Part shown: piece by piece, positions 1 through 7,845 of the stretch
Layout of the letters: each line of letters opens with the position of its first letter
How positions within the stretch are numbered: the first letter of the stretch is position 1
From: CAZZEX01 sp964653285
GTDB lineage: Bacteria > Chloroflexota > Anaerolineae > B4-G1
NCBI GenBank assembly: GCA_964653285.1
Contig: CAZZEX010000002.1
Coordinates: forward strand, 46,665 to 110,664
Length of the DNA: 64,000 nucleotides
Direction of reading: 5' to 3'
The notes under the pieces: generated by a model
Database searches by the model: none
The model's input: the letters and a program-made list of their open reading frames with translations, nothing else
What the model was told of the DNA's origin: nothing
Program-made: the position numbers and the translations under genes

Positions 1-1
1 C

Positions 2-190
2 CAGGCGGCCGTGCCAAAGCCAGTGGAGAGCCTCTGCACTGTCGAAGACGAGGTGCCGGAGGGGTCGTTCGTGGCGCTGTTCTCCAACCCCGTCTGTGCC
101 TGCGGTGACGCGACCGGCGTGCCCAACAACGTCTACGGGTGTGGGTTCATTGACGTAGGCTCTGCCGTGCGGGCCGCGCTGGGGAAGTAA
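2..190 (+). CDS. C-terminal end of a probable subtilisin-like (S8) serine protease, partial
   Basis: The frame is open from the window edge to TAA at 188-190 and gives 62 residues. The end reads NNVYGCGFIDVGSAVRAAL, which resembles the usual S8 peptidase ending in which a G-x-G-x-(I/V)-(D/N)-x-x-x-A-V segment follows the catalytic Ser region. The catalytic triad lies outside the window, so the family call rests on this short tail only. The start is missing because the gene enters from the left. It converges on a small minus-strand gene. Confidence 0.5.
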   Translation, partial: QAAVPKPVESLCTVEDEVPEGSFVALFSNPVCACGDATGVPNNVYGCGFIDVGSAVRAALGK

Positions 191-203
191 GAGGTGTGCT
201 CGC

Positions 204-222
204 GCCGGACGTGTCGTCCGGC
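204..222. terminator. Hairpin between convergent genes
   Basis: GCCGGAC, a 5-base loop GTGTC, then GTCCGGC forms a perfect 7-bp stem between the stop at 190 and the convergent gene ending at 243. No T-run follows on either strand, so termination is only inferred from position. Confidence 0.35.
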
Positions 223-242
223 ACGTCCGCCAGGAGCCACAA

Positions 243-473
243 TCAGGTCTCCCGCAGGAAGCGCCCCAGCGTCGCCAGCGTAGCCCGCAGCAGTTCCTCG
301 CCCAGTGGCACCATCCGGATGTCTATGAACAACTGCTCCTCCGGTATGCGCTTGTCGAGTTTCTCCATTTCCTCGCGGAAGATGCGCAGCAGGTACTCCT
401 CGTGATCTTCGATGAACTCTAGCAGGTCGCGCCGCACCAGTCGAAAGGCGGTGTCACGTACAAAGTGTCTCAT
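243..473 (-). CDS. Small conserved-looking hypothetical protein, 76 aa
   Basis: I do not recognise the family. The start at 473 is chosen because AAGGAGG lies 6 bases upstream; a longer in-frame start at 602 has no ribosome binding site and reads through the glgC remnant. The protein begins MRHFVRDTAFRL, is rich in Glu, Arg and Leu, and looks mostly helical with heptad-like spacing in the middle (LLEFIEDHEEYLLRIF). No signal peptide or membrane segment is visible. It may be a small soluble helical protein. Confidence 0.6.
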   Translation of the reverse strand: MRHFVRDTAFRLVRRDLLEFIEDHEEYLLRIFREEMEKLDKRIPEEQLFIDIRMVPLGEELLRATLATLGRFLRET

Positions 474-569
474 GGGGATGCCTCCTTCTGCTCTCATTGG
501 ATTCGCACTGATTGTAATTATAAACCAACGAGCGCAAATTTGAAACCTCCCCCAAGCACCCCATTTACA

Positions 570-701
570 CCCATCGGGGAAAAGGTCACCATCCGGCCTC
601 ACGTGCCTGACGAGGGGATGGTGGAAGCGGAGAACTACGTCATCCGGGATGGGGTCGTCGTCATCCCCAGGAACGCTGTCATCCCTGATGGGACGGTTAT
701 A
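570..701 (+). pseudogene. glgC: Fragment of glucose-1-phosphate adenylyltransferase C terminus
   Basis: The plus-strand translation of this stretch (ENYVIRDGVVVIPRNAVIPD, then GTVI) matches the extreme C-terminal left-handed beta-helix ending typical of GlgC, with the hallmark RDG-(I/V)VV(I/V)P-x-NAVIPDGTVI pattern. The catalytic N-terminal domain is absent and the reading frame runs on past the normal end into unrelated sequence, so this is a relic of about 44 codons. It lies between a divergent small gene and the promoter of the exporter operon. Confidence 0.6.
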
Positions 702-777
702 CAGTCTCCAATCCTAATCCCGATTCCCCAGTTCCGAAGCAGTTTGACGTTTCGCATGTCATTTCCGCTTCTCCTCC

Positions 778-805
778 TTGACATTTGCCCCACGTTGCCT
801 ATAAT
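778..805 (+). promoter_or_regulatory. Sigma-70-type promoter of the exporter operon
   Basis: TTGACA (778-783), a 16-bp spacer and TATAAT (800-805) match both consensus hexamers exactly. The first adaptor gene starts at 853, leaving a leader of about 40 bases. Confidence 0.8.
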
Positions 806-819
806 ATGACCATGGTCAT
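806..819. promoter_or_regulatory. 14-bp perfect palindrome abutting the -10 box (operator candidate)
   Basis: ATGACCATGGTCAT is its own reverse complement and begins one base after TATAAT, so it would cover the transcription start. This is a typical position for a dimeric repressor of an efflux operon. No regulator gene is adjacent, so the binding protein is unknown. Confidence 0.5.
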
Positions 820-852
820 CTTTGAACTTTGGTCACTAATGGAGAGGAAACA

Positions 853-2268
853 ATGAAACGCACTGTGCTCTACGTGATTCTGGGCGTCGTCATTGTTGCA
901 GCAGTGCTCGGCGCGATTGTCTGGCGGTCGCGGCTGGCACGCCAGCCAGAGGAAGAAACCCGCTCCGCCGTCGTGGAACGGGGTACGATGCTCGTGGCTG
1001 TCTCGGCCAGTGGCAGCATTGAGCCGCAGGCTCGCGTCAGCCTGGCTTTCGACGCGCCCAGCCGGGTGGCCGAGGTGCCGGTGGAGGTGGGAGACAGGGT
1101 CGAGGCCGGTGACGTGCTGGCGCGGCTGGATACCAGGCCGTTGGCGCTGCAGGTGCAACAGGCCCGGGCAGCCCTGGCGCTGGCTGAGGCGCAACTGGCT
1201 CAGCTCCAGGCCGCAGCGCAGTCAGAGGAAATCGCGGCGGCGGAGGCCAACCTGCGCGCTGCACAGGCCCAGGTGAGCGCCGCTGCCGCCAATCGTGACC
1301 AACTCCAGGCTGGCCCCAGCGATGCCCAGATCGCCGCCGCCGAGGCCCAGGTCGCTTCGGCGGAGTTGCAACAGAAGGCTACTCAGATCGCGCACGACAG
1401 GACGATGGAGGATACACAGGACGAGACAAGGAGGGAGCAGGCGCGCTACGATCTCTACGCCGCCGATAAGGCAATGGCCGCCGCCCAGGCCGAACTTGAT
1501 GAACTGCTGGCTGGTGCGGACGCTGACGCGGTTCGTGCATCCCGGGCCAACGTCTGGGCCGTCGCCGCGCAGCGGGATGCAGCGCAAGCCCAACTCGACC
1601 TGCTGCTGGCTGGTGCTACTGGCGAGCAAATCGCAGACGCTGAAGCGCAGGTCGCGCAGGCGCGGGCCGCACTGGAACTGGCAGGACTCTCGCTAAAGCA
1701 CGCCACGCTGCGTGTTCCCTTCGACGGCGTCGTCTCAGAGGTCAATGTCACTCCCGGCGAGATGGCCTCGGCCGCGTTGCCCCCCGTCACCTTGCTCGAT
1801 ACCTCCAGGTTCCATATCACCGTCAGCGTGGATGAGATGGATGTGGGGCGGCTCGCCGAGGGGCAGACTGCCGAGGTGACGCTGGACGCGCTCCCGGGCA
1901 TCGTCATCACCGGCACCGTCGAGCGCATCGCGCCAACTGCCACACTCGAAGGTGGCGTTGTCTACTACGATGTCATCATTGACCTGGTTCCCACCGATAC
2001 CCCCATTCGCGCCGATATGACGGCCAACGCGACCATTGTAGTGGAGGAACTCAGCGACGTGTTGATGGTCCCCACCTGGGTAGTGCGTGTGGACCGTAGC
2101 ACGGGACGAACCTACGTACATCGGCAAGTGGGGGATGATATTGAGCGAGTAGACGTGGCGTTAGGCGTGCGTCACAAGGGGGTCGCTCAGGTGCTCGACG
2201 GTCTCTCCGAGGGAGATGTGATCGTCTGGGTGGCCGATTCCACGCCTTTCGGGTTCGAGCGTCAGTGA
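853..2268 (+). CDS. HlyD/MacA-type efflux periplasmic adaptor subunit (first copy)
   Basis: 471 aa. The ATG at 853 follows GGAGAGG; an upstream in-frame ATG at 829 lacks spacing. An N-terminal membrane anchor (VLYVILGVVIVAAVLGAIVW) is followed by the split biotinyl-lipoyl half, a very long Ala/Gln-rich alpha-helical hairpin (roughly residues 95-280), the second lipoyl half (RVPFDGVVSEVNVTPGE) and beta-barrel/membrane-proximal domains. This is the architecture of membrane-fusion proteins that work with MacB-like ABC exporters. It is the first gene of a four-gene operon and is closely similar to the next gene along its whole length, indicating tandem duplication. Substrate cannot be read from sequence. 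Confidence 0.9.
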   Translation: MKRTVLYVILGVVIVAAVLGAIVWRSRLARQPEEETRSAVVERGTMLVAVSASGSIEPQARVSLAFDAPSRVAEVPVEVGDRVEAGDVLARLDTRPLALQVQQARAALALAEAQLAQLQAAAQSEEIAAAEANLRAAQAQVSAAAANRDQLQAGPSDAQIAAAEAQVASAELQQKATQIAHDRTMEDTQDETRREQARYDLYAADKAMAAAQAELDELLAGADADAVRASRANVWAVAAQRDAAQAQLDLLLAGATGEQIADAEAQVAQARAALELAGLSLKHATLRVPFDGVVSEVNVTPGEMASAALPPVTLLDTSRFHITVSVDEMDVGRLAEGQTAEVTLDALPGIVITGTVERIAPTATLEGGVVYYDVIIDLVPTDTPIRADMTANATIVVEELSDVLMVPTWVVRVDRSTGRTYVHRQVGDDIERVDVALGVRHKGVAQVLDGLSEGDVIVWVADSTPFGFERQ

Positions 2269-2307
2269 GGGGGCGCAGATGGAATCGCTGGTAGTAAAGA
2301 GGAAACA

Positions 2308-3765
2308 ATGAAGCGCACGATGCTCTACGTGACTTTGGGTGCCGTCATCATCGCAGCGGTGGTCGGTACAGTCGTCTGGCGGTCGCGACCGGCAGCGCCG
2401 CCGGAGGAGGAGACCCGCTCCGCTGTAGTCAAGCGCGGCACGATGCTCGTGGCTATTTCGGCCAGTGGCAGCGTCGAGCCGCAGACCCGCGTTAACCTGG
2501 CTTTCGAGGTGCCTGGCCGGGTCGCTGAGGTGCCAGTGGAGGTGGGAGATACGGTGAAGGCCGGTGATGTGCTGGCGCGGCTGGATAGCGAGCAGTTGGC
2601 GCTGCAGGTGCACCAGGCCCGGGCGGCGCTGGCATCGGCCGAAGCACGACTCGCTCAGCTCCAGGCTGGTGCCCGGCCGGAGGAGGTTGCGGCGGCTGAT
2701 GCCAATCTGCGCGCTGCACAGGCCCAGGTGAGCGCCGCCGCCGCCAATCTCGACCAACTTGGAGCCAGCGCCAGCGCCGCGCAGATCGCTGCCGCTGAGG
2801 CTGACCTCGCCTCGGCAATGGCACAGCAGAAGGCCGCCGAGGACATGCATGACATGACGATGAAATGCGTGACAATCACCCTGCCGGACGGCAAGGAAAA
2901 GGATATTTGCCCTGCTCTGGGCCCGCCCGAGGAGCAGGCGCGCTACAATCTCAACGCCACCGATAAGGCAATGGCCGCCGCCCAGGCTCGCCTCGATGAA
3001 ACGCTGGCCGGCGCGGATGCCGGCCAGGTTCGCGCGGCGCAGGCCAACGTCTGGGCCGCCGCTGCACAGCGGGACGTGATGCAGGCTCAACTGGACTTGC
3101 TGCTGGATGGTGCTACTGACGAGCAGATCGCCGCCGCCGAAGCGGGGATCGCGCAGGCGCAGGCCGCGCTGGAGCAGGCGGAACTCTCGCTGGAGTACGC
3201 CACGCTGCGTGCGCCCTTCGACGGCGTCGTCGCGGGGGTCAACCTCACGGCCGGCGAGATGGCCTCAATCGGGCTGCCAGCCATCACGCTGGTCGATACT
3301 TCCAAGTTTCGCCTCACCGTCAGCGTGGACGAGATGGATGTGGGGCGGCTATCGGAAGAGCAGACCGCCGAGGTGACGGTGGAGGCACTGCCGGATATTG
3401 TCATCTCCGGCACCGTCGAGCGCATTGCCCCGGCCGCCACGCTCGAAGGAGGCGTTGTCTACTACGATGTCGTCATCGGGCTGGCTCCCACCGATGCTTC
3501 CATCCGCGTCGATATGACGGCCAATGCGACGATCACCGTGGAAGAACTCACCGACGTGTTGACGATCCCCACCTGGGTGGTGCGCGTGGATCGTGACACA
3601 GGTCAAACCTACGTACATCGGCAGGTAGGAGAGGACATTGAGCGGATAGACGTGGAGTTAGGTGTGCCTCACGAGGGGGGCGTTCAGGTGCTCGGCGGGC
3701 TTTCCGAGGGAGACGTGGTTGTTTGGGTTCGAGAGTCCATGCTTTTCGATTTCGGGCGTCGGTGA
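2308..3765 (+). CDS. HlyD/MacA-type efflux periplasmic adaptor subunit (second copy)
   Basis: 485 aa, starting at the ATG after AAAGAGGAAACA, the same leader motif as its neighbour 39 bp upstream. The layout is the same: TM anchor near residues 5-25, lipoyl halves around residues 60-95 and 305-340, and a long coiled hairpin between. It differs by an extra short loop in the hairpin (KCVTITLPDGKEKDICPALG) carrying two cysteines, which the first copy lacks; these could form a disulphide if exported. The two adaptors may assemble as a mixed ring or serve different substrates (inference). The ATPase gene follows after 15 bp. Confidence 0.9.
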   Translation: MKRTMLYVTLGAVIIAAVVGTVVWRSRPAAPPEEETRSAVVKRGTMLVAISASGSVEPQTRVNLAFEVPGRVAEVPVEVGDTVKAGDVLARLDSEQLALQVHQARAALASAEARLAQLQAGARPEEVAAADANLRAAQAQVSAAAANLDQLGASASAAQIAAAEADLASAMAQQKAAEDMHDMTMKCVTITLPDGKEKDICPALGPPEEQARYNLNATDKAMAAAQARLDETLAGADAGQVRAAQANVWAAAAQRDVMQAQLDLLLDGATDEQIAAAEAGIAQAQAALEQAELSLEYATLRAPFDGVVAGVNLTAGEMASIGLPAITLVDTSKFRLTVSVDEMDVGRLSEEQTAEVTVEALPDIVISGTVERIAPAATLEGGVVYYDVVIGLAPTDASIRVDMTANATITVEELTDVLTIPTWVVRVDRDTGQTYVHRQVGEDIERIDVELGVPHEGGVQVLGGLSEGDVVVWVRESMLFDFGRR

Positions 3766-3780
3766 GAGCAGGGAGCGCAA

Positions 3781-4509
3781 ATGACATCGCCAGTCATCGA
3801 ACTACAGGACGTCACCAAAGTATATCAGATGGGCGAGGTAGAAGTACACGCCCTGCGCGGCGTCTCGCTGGAGGTGGAGGCGGGAGAGATGGTGGCCATT
3901 ATGGGCCCCTCCGGCTCCGGCAAGTCCACCATGATGAACGTCGTCGGCTGCCTCGATCAGCCCACATCTGGTACATACCTGGTGGAGGGAAAAGACGTCA
4001 GCCACCTCAACGACGACCAACTGGCGCAAATTCGCAATCGCAAGGTCGGCTTCGTGTTCCAGACCTTCAACCTGCTGGCGCGCACGACTGCCCTTGAGAA
4101 CGTGATGCTGCCGCTGGTCTACGCGGGAGTGGGGAGGGCGGAGCGGCAGAAGCAGGCACAGCGGGCGCTGGAGTCGGTGGGGCTGGCGGACCGTATGTCA
4201 CACACGCCGACGGAACTCTCTGGAGGCCAGCAGCAGCGGGTGGCGATCGCACGGGCGCTGGTGAACGACCCGGCCATCATTCTGGCGGACGAACCGACGG
4301 GGAATCTGGACAGTAAGTCGGGGGTGGAGGTCATGGCGATCCTGCAATGGTTGAATCGGTATCGGGGGATCACGGTCTTGCTGGTGACGCACGATCCGAA
4401 CATCGCCCGGCACACGCAGCGGATCGTGCATATACACGACGGGCTCATCACCCACAACGAGGTAGTGGCGGAGCCGGTGGTGGCTGCGGCGAGGGGTGGG
4501 GAAGTGTGA
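3781..4509 (+). CDS. MacB/LolD-type ABC transporter ATP-binding protein
   Basis: 242 aa. Walker A GPSGSGKST (about residues 42-50), Q-loop in VGFVFQTFNLL, signature LSGGQQQRVAIARAL, Walker B ILADEP and the H-loop TH in LLVTHDP are all present. The V-GCLD-P-SG segment after Walker A is typical of the LolD/MacB/FtsE-like MacB-type cluster rather than of importers. Its stop codon overlaps the GTG start of the permease (GTGA), which implies translational coupling. It powers the tripartite-like exporter built from the adaptors upstream and the permease downstream. Confidence 0.93.
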   Translation: MTSPVIELQDVTKVYQMGEVEVHALRGVSLEVEAGEMVAIMGPSGSGKSTMMNVVGCLDQPTSGTYLVEGKDVSHLNDDQLAQIRNRKVGFVFQTFNLLARTTALENVMLPLVYAGVGRAERQKQAQRALESVGLADRMSHTPTELSGGQQQRVAIARALVNDPAIILADEPTGNLDSKSGVEVMAILQWLNRYRGITVLLVTHDPNIARHTQRIVHIHDGLITHNEVVAEPVVAAARGGEV

Positions 4510-5756
4510 ACATCCTGGAGAGTATGCGTCTGGCCTTCCGCGCCCTGGCGGTCAACAAGTTGCGGGCTGCCTTGACGATGCTGGGCATCATCATCGGTGT
4601 CGGCGCGGTCATCACGCTGATGTCGGCGGGCGAGGGGGTCTCGCTTTACATTGAGGAACAGTTTCAAGCCGTCGGCTCCAATCTGCTCTTCGTCTTCCCT
4701 GGCTCGATGGAGGAAACAGGATCAAGTCCGCCTGGTATGAGTGCAAGTGGGGCCGAGTTGACTAACGGGGACGTGGAGGCGCTGCGTGACCCCATCCGTG
4801 CCCCTGACGTGGTGGCTGTCTCTCCGCAGACGATGCGCTCAACTGTGGTCGCCACGGGACGGCGAGATACGATCACCTTTGTGTCGGGCATCACACCTGA
4901 CTTCGCTGAGGTGCGCAACTGGCTCCCGGAGGTGGGGACGTTCATTGACCAGGAAGATATGAACGGCCGGGCGCGGGTTGCCCTCCTGGGGAAGACCGTC
5001 GTCGAGCACCTCTTCCCGGACAACCCCTACCCGCTGGAGCAGACGGTGAAGATCAACGGTATCCCCTTCCGCGTCATCGGCATATTGGAGGAGAAAGGGG
5101 GATCGCAGATGGGTGACGAGGACGACATTGTCCTGGTGCCCCTGACGACGGCGCAGACTCGCCTCTTCCCATCTCGCAGTAGCTCGGGCGAGCACCGGGT
5201 CTCCGTCATCTTTGTCGAGGTGGTCAGCGAAGACCGCATGGAGACGGCCTCGGAGCAAATCGCCACCATCCTGCGCGAACGGCACGACATTGATTTCAGC
5301 GACGAGGACGACTTCTCCATCATCAGCCAGGCGGACATCCTCGACATCTTCGGCCAGATCACCGGTGTGCTGACGGCCTTCCTGGGCGCGATTGCGGGCA
5401 TCAGCCTGCTGGTGGGGGGCATCGGGATTATGAACATCATGCTGGTCTCGGTGACGGAGCGCACGCGGGAGATCGGGCTGCGCAAGGCGGTGGGGGCGCG
5501 GCGACGGGACATCCTGTGGCAGTTTCTGCTCGAAGCGATGGCACTCTCGCTGGTCGGGGGTCTCGTGGGCATTGGCGTAGGGACGTTGGGGGCGGAGGTC
5601 GTGTCCGCGCTGATCGAGGATTTCCGCGCCGTCGTCACGCCTCAATCGGTACTGCTGGCGACGACCTTCTCGGCGGCGGTGGGGCTCTTCTTCGGCATCT
5701 ACCCGGCCCGGCGGGCCTCGCTGCTGAGCCCGATTGACGCGCTGCGGTACGAATAA
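4506..5756 (+). CDS. MacB/FtsX-type ABC transporter permease
   Basis: 416 aa from the GTG that overlaps the ATPase stop by four bases; an in-frame ATG at 4524 is an alternative. One TM helix near the N terminus (MLGIIIGVGAVITLMSAGEG) precedes a large extracytoplasmic MacB-PCD domain (about residues 50-280). Three C-terminal TM helices follow, with the conserved cytoplasmic motif TERTREIGLRKAVGARRRDI. This is the MacB topology and it completes the exporter operon. A heptameric repeat begins 6 bp after the stop. Confidence 0.93.
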   Translation: MNILESMRLAFRALAVNKLRAALTMLGIIIGVGAVITLMSAGEGVSLYIEEQFQAVGSNLLFVFPGSMEETGSSPPGMSASGAELTNGDVEALRDPIRAPDVVAVSPQTMRSTVVATGRRDTITFVSGITPDFAEVRNWLPEVGTFIDQEDMNGRARVALLGKTVVEHLFPDNPYPLEQTVKINGIPFRVIGILEEKGGSQMGDEDDIVLVPLTTAQTRLFPSRSSSGEHRVSVIFVEVVSEDRMETASEQIATILRERHDIDFSDEDDFSIISQADILDIFGQITGVLTAFLGAIAGISLLVGGIGIMNIMLVSVTERTREIGLRKAVGARRRDILWQFLLEAMALSLVGGLVGIGVGTLGAEVVSALIEDFRAVVTPQSVLLATTFSAAVGLFFGIYPARRASLLSPIDALRYE

Positions 5757-5761
5757 CTGGG

Positions 5762-5830
5762 TGCAGGATGCAGGATGCAGGATGCAGGATGCAAGATGCA
5801 GGATGCAGGATGCAGGATGCGGGATGATGG
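5762..5830. repeat. Heptameric tandem repeat (CAGGATG unit)
   Basis: About nine head-to-tail copies of a 7-base unit, mostly CAGGATG with CAAGATG and CGGGATG variants, fill the gap between the permease and the next gene. They end in GATGATGGATGATGG, which supplies the next start codon. A related unit in the opposite orientation occurs near 50845-50870. Confidence 0.9.
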
Positions 5831-6826
5831 ATGATGGAGGGGCGAAGCCTGGCCTTTCCTCGCGGTGAGAGGCTTAGGGCGGACCTGACGCTGCTTGCCG
5901 TCGCCGTTGTGTGGGGCAGTAGTTTCGTGGCGCAGCGGGTGGCGGCAGCGCACCTGGGCACTTTCCTCTACAATGGCACCCGCTTCGCGCTGGGCGCGCT
6001 CACATTGCTTCCGTTAGTGGGGCGACGCTGGCGGGCATTGCCCCGGCTCGAGTTGTGGGGAGGGGCGCTGGCGGGGCTGCTGCTTTTCGGTGCAGCCAAC
6101 TTCCAGCAGGCAGGTCTGCGGTTCACCACCGCCGGCAAGGCGGGCTTCATCACCGGATTGTACGTCGTCCTGGTGCCGCTGTTCCTGGCGCTGGGGTGGC
6201 GGCAGTGGCCGCGCTGGTCTGCCTGGATCGCGTCGTTCTTGGCAGCGGCGGGACTGTGCCTGCTGAGTGGGGTGGGGCGGCTGGCGCTGGCTCCCGGCGA
6301 CGGCTGGGAACTCGCCGGGGCTGTGTTGTGGGCGTTGCACCTCATTCTCATCGGCTATCTTGCGCAGCGAGTGGACGTGTTGCGGCTGGCGCTGGTGCAG
6401 TATTTCGTCTGCGCGCTGCTCAGCATGGTGCTGGGGTTGGGGCTGGAGTACGGGCGCGGACAAGTCGGGTGTGGACAAGTCGGGTGTGGACAAGTCGGGT
6501 GTGGACAAGTCGGGTGTGGACAAGCCACACCCCTACAGGGGTTGGCCGTTGCCTGGTGGGCAGTGGTCTACACCGGCGTGCTCTCGGTGGGGCTGGGCTT
6601 CACGCTCCAGGTAGTGGGGCAGCGGCGGGCACCCGCGACTGACGCCGCCATCATCCTCAGCCTGGAGGCCGTCTTCGCCGCGCTCTTCGGCTACCTACTC
6701 CTGGGCGAGGCGCTGACGGCCCAGCAATACCTGGGCTGTGGGCTGATGCTGGCGGGGATGGTGGTGGCGCAGGTTTCCTCATTTTCCCAACCAGCATCGG
6801 GCGAGCAGCAGCAATTCCCGGTATGA
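5831..6826 (+). CDS. EamA/DMT-family transporter with an internal VNTR
   Basis: 331 aa. About ten hydrophobic segments and two EamA halves are visible; the first begins LLAVAVVWGSSFVAQRVAA, with the characteristic W-G-S-x-F. It probably moves a small metabolite across the inner membrane; substrate unknown. The start lies at the edge of a heptameric repeat (ATGATG at 5831 and 5834) and has no clear Shine-Dalgarno sequence. Between the halves four perfect 15-bp units encode GQVGC repeats (residues about 210-232), a Cys/Gly insertion not expected in this family. The rest of the frame is intact. Confidence 0.85.
   Translation: MMEGRSLAFPRGERLRADLTLLAVAVVWGSSFVAQRVAAAHLGTFLYNGTRFALGALTLLPLVGRRWRALPRLELWGGALAGLLLFGAANFQQAGLRFTTAGKAGFITGLYVVLVPLFLALGWRQWPRWSAWIASFLAAAGLCLLSGVGRLALAPGDGWELAGAVLWALHLILIGYLAQRVDVLRLALVQYFVCALLSMVLGLGLEYGRGQVGCGQVGCGQVGCGQVGCGQATPLQGLAVAWWAVVYTGVLSVGLGFTLQVVGQRRAPATDAAIILSLEAVFAALFGYLLLGEALTAQQYLGCGLMLAGMVVAQVSSFSQPASGEQQQFPV
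6458..6524 (+). repeat. In-frame 15-bp minisatellite inside the DMT transporter gene
   Basis: Four identical tandem copies of GGACAAGTCGGGTGT plus a partial fifth. The unit is a multiple of three, so copy-number changes would lengthen the protein by five residues without a frameshift. A palindrome-like stretch (CCACACCCCTACAGGGG) follows directly. Confidence 0.9.
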
Positions 6827-6828
6827 TC

Positions 6829-6896
6829 AGACCTGACAGGTTCTTACCAAGAAATGGGACCCCAAGTGACGAAATTCGTGGAAACCTGTCAGGTCT
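6829..6896. repeat. 14-bp inverted repeat between convergent genes
   Basis: AGACCTGACAGGTT (6829-6842) and its exact complement AACCTGTCAGGTCT (6883-6896) bracket 40 bases. It lies 3 bases after the transporter stop and 7 bases before the end of the convergent membrane-protein gene. It may act as a bidirectional terminator or be a REP-like element. The long loop and lack of T-runs favour a repeat. Confidence 0.7.
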
Positions 6897-6903
6897 TGAT
6901 GCT

Positions 6904-7389
6904 CTACCCTGCCAGATAGGCGCCCATAGCGGCAAACAGGGCCAAAGCACCCAGGGCCAGGAAAATACCGGCCGTCTTGAGCATGGCGTGCTTGTAGGCC
7001 ACGATGCGCTCAAAAGCCGCCTTACTCTCCCGCCAGGAACTGATGTTGCTGGCGTAGGTGCGGGGGAAGAAGACGAGCAAAGCGAAGCACAGGCTGACCA
7101 GCCAAAAGGCCAGCGGGGTCACGTACAACAGGAGCAGCCAGCCGCTGCCCAGGCTGCCCCGCACGTCCGAGTAGGCGATGGCGTGAAAGTAGAGCCCTTC
7201 CAGGATGCCTGCCACGCCGATGATCTGTTTGGCCGTTTCCTCTATAGATTTGACGGACTCACCCAGCAGCCCCTTGGCGGTGTCTTTCCAGAACTTGAGG
7301 TTGGGATCGGGGGCGATGGGCAGTTCCTCGTCGCTCAGACCGGCCTGCTGCGCCACGCGTTCCTCTATCTCGTTCATGCGGTTGCCCAT
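6904..7389 (-). CDS. Hypothetical membrane protein, 161 aa
   Basis: The start at 7389 (MGNRMNEIEERV) has GGAGGT six bases upstream; the in-frame ATG at 7413 lies inside the preceding gene. A charged N-terminal stretch of about 50 residues is followed by an amphipathic helix, two close TM segments (SGWLLLLYVTPLAFWLVSL and following) and a final TM segment (TAGIFLALGALALFAAMGAY). I do not recognise the family. It follows the zinc-ribbon gene with almost no gap, so the two are probably co-transcribed. Confidence 0.7.
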   Translation of the reverse strand: MGNRMNEIEERVAQQAGLSDEELPIAPDPNLKFWKDTAKGLLGESVKSIEETAKQIIGVAGILEGLYFHAIAYSDVRGSLGSGWLLLLYVTPLAFWLVSLCFALLVFFPRTYASNISSWRESKAAFERIVAYKHAMLKTAGIFLALGALALFAAMGAYLAG

Positions 7390-7390
7390 C

Positions 7391-7582
7391 TCATACCTCC
7401 ACCTCGACTTCAAAATCCCGTCCGCAGTTGAGGCACGTCAGGTCCACGGTGTACTTCGCCTGTGTGCGGGATGGCTCTGGTTTTCCCCTCACGATGGGCC
7501 CCCTACCCCGCCGGTAGCGCTCCTCCGGGTCATCCCGAAATTTGTACCCGCAGAACGGGCATTTGAACACACGCATTGCCAT
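7391..7582 (-). CDS. Small zinc-ribbon protein, 63 aa
   Basis: The start at 7582 is supported by AAGGAG seven bases upstream. Two CxxC knuckles, KCPFCGY near the N terminus and TCLNCGR near the C terminus, frame a basic linker, giving a four-cysteine zinc ribbon. A second, distantly similar zinc-ribbon gene lies at 16948-17133; both have Cys-x2-Cys pairs and a middle segment with TQAKY/TQAKHYNV. Function is unknown, possibly nucleic-acid binding. Confidence 0.75.
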   Translation of the reverse strand: MAMRVFKCPFCGYKFRDDPEERYRRGRGPIVRGKPEPSRTQAKYTVDLTCLNCGRDFEVEVEV

Positions 7583-7752
7583 GTTGCTCACTCCTTTTCT
7601 AACCAGCGAATTAGCGCAAAGATTTCGAATCGCGAATAACACGAATGGACGAATTTCACGAACGTTGTCTTGTCATTTCGAATCAAAACTCCAGTCCCCG
7701 AAGCGCAAGGGAGCGAGATTCGTGCCATTCGTCTCTTCGTGCCATTCGTGTT
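7583..7752. repeat. Intergenic repeat-rich stretch with AACACGAAT / GCCATTCGT motifs
   Basis: The gap holds degenerate, partly inverted copies of short ACGAAT-type words (GAATAACACGAATGGACGAA, then GTGCCATTCGTCTCTTCGTG). This is the mosaic seen in intergenic repeats of low-density origin. No ORF with coding character and no promoter is evident. Confidence 0.5.
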
Positions 7753-7845
7753 TCAAGATCCCCGCAACGCCTCCACCAACCGGTTCCCCGCCTCCACAAA
7801 CACCTCCTCCAACTCCGCGCTCACCCGCGCCTGGGTACATCCCCG
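7753..7845 (-). pseudogene. Probable frameshifted C-terminal tail of the CHAT-NB-ARC-TPR gene
   Basis: Downstream of the annotated stop at 7821, another minus-strand frame stays open and reads like a continuation of the protein: (T)QARVSAELEEVFVEAGNRL, then VEALRGS and TGA at 7753-7755. The in-frame ending VEAGDVPRRG looks like an abrupt shift. A single indel near 7845 would restore about 30 extra residues, so either the gene is slightly truncated or there is a sequencing error. Confidence 0.45.

Noticed and set aside
243..602. Longer N terminus for the small minus-strand protein
   Set aside because: The extension overlaps the glgC remnant and lacks a ribosome site; the internal ATG at 473 has AAGGAGG.
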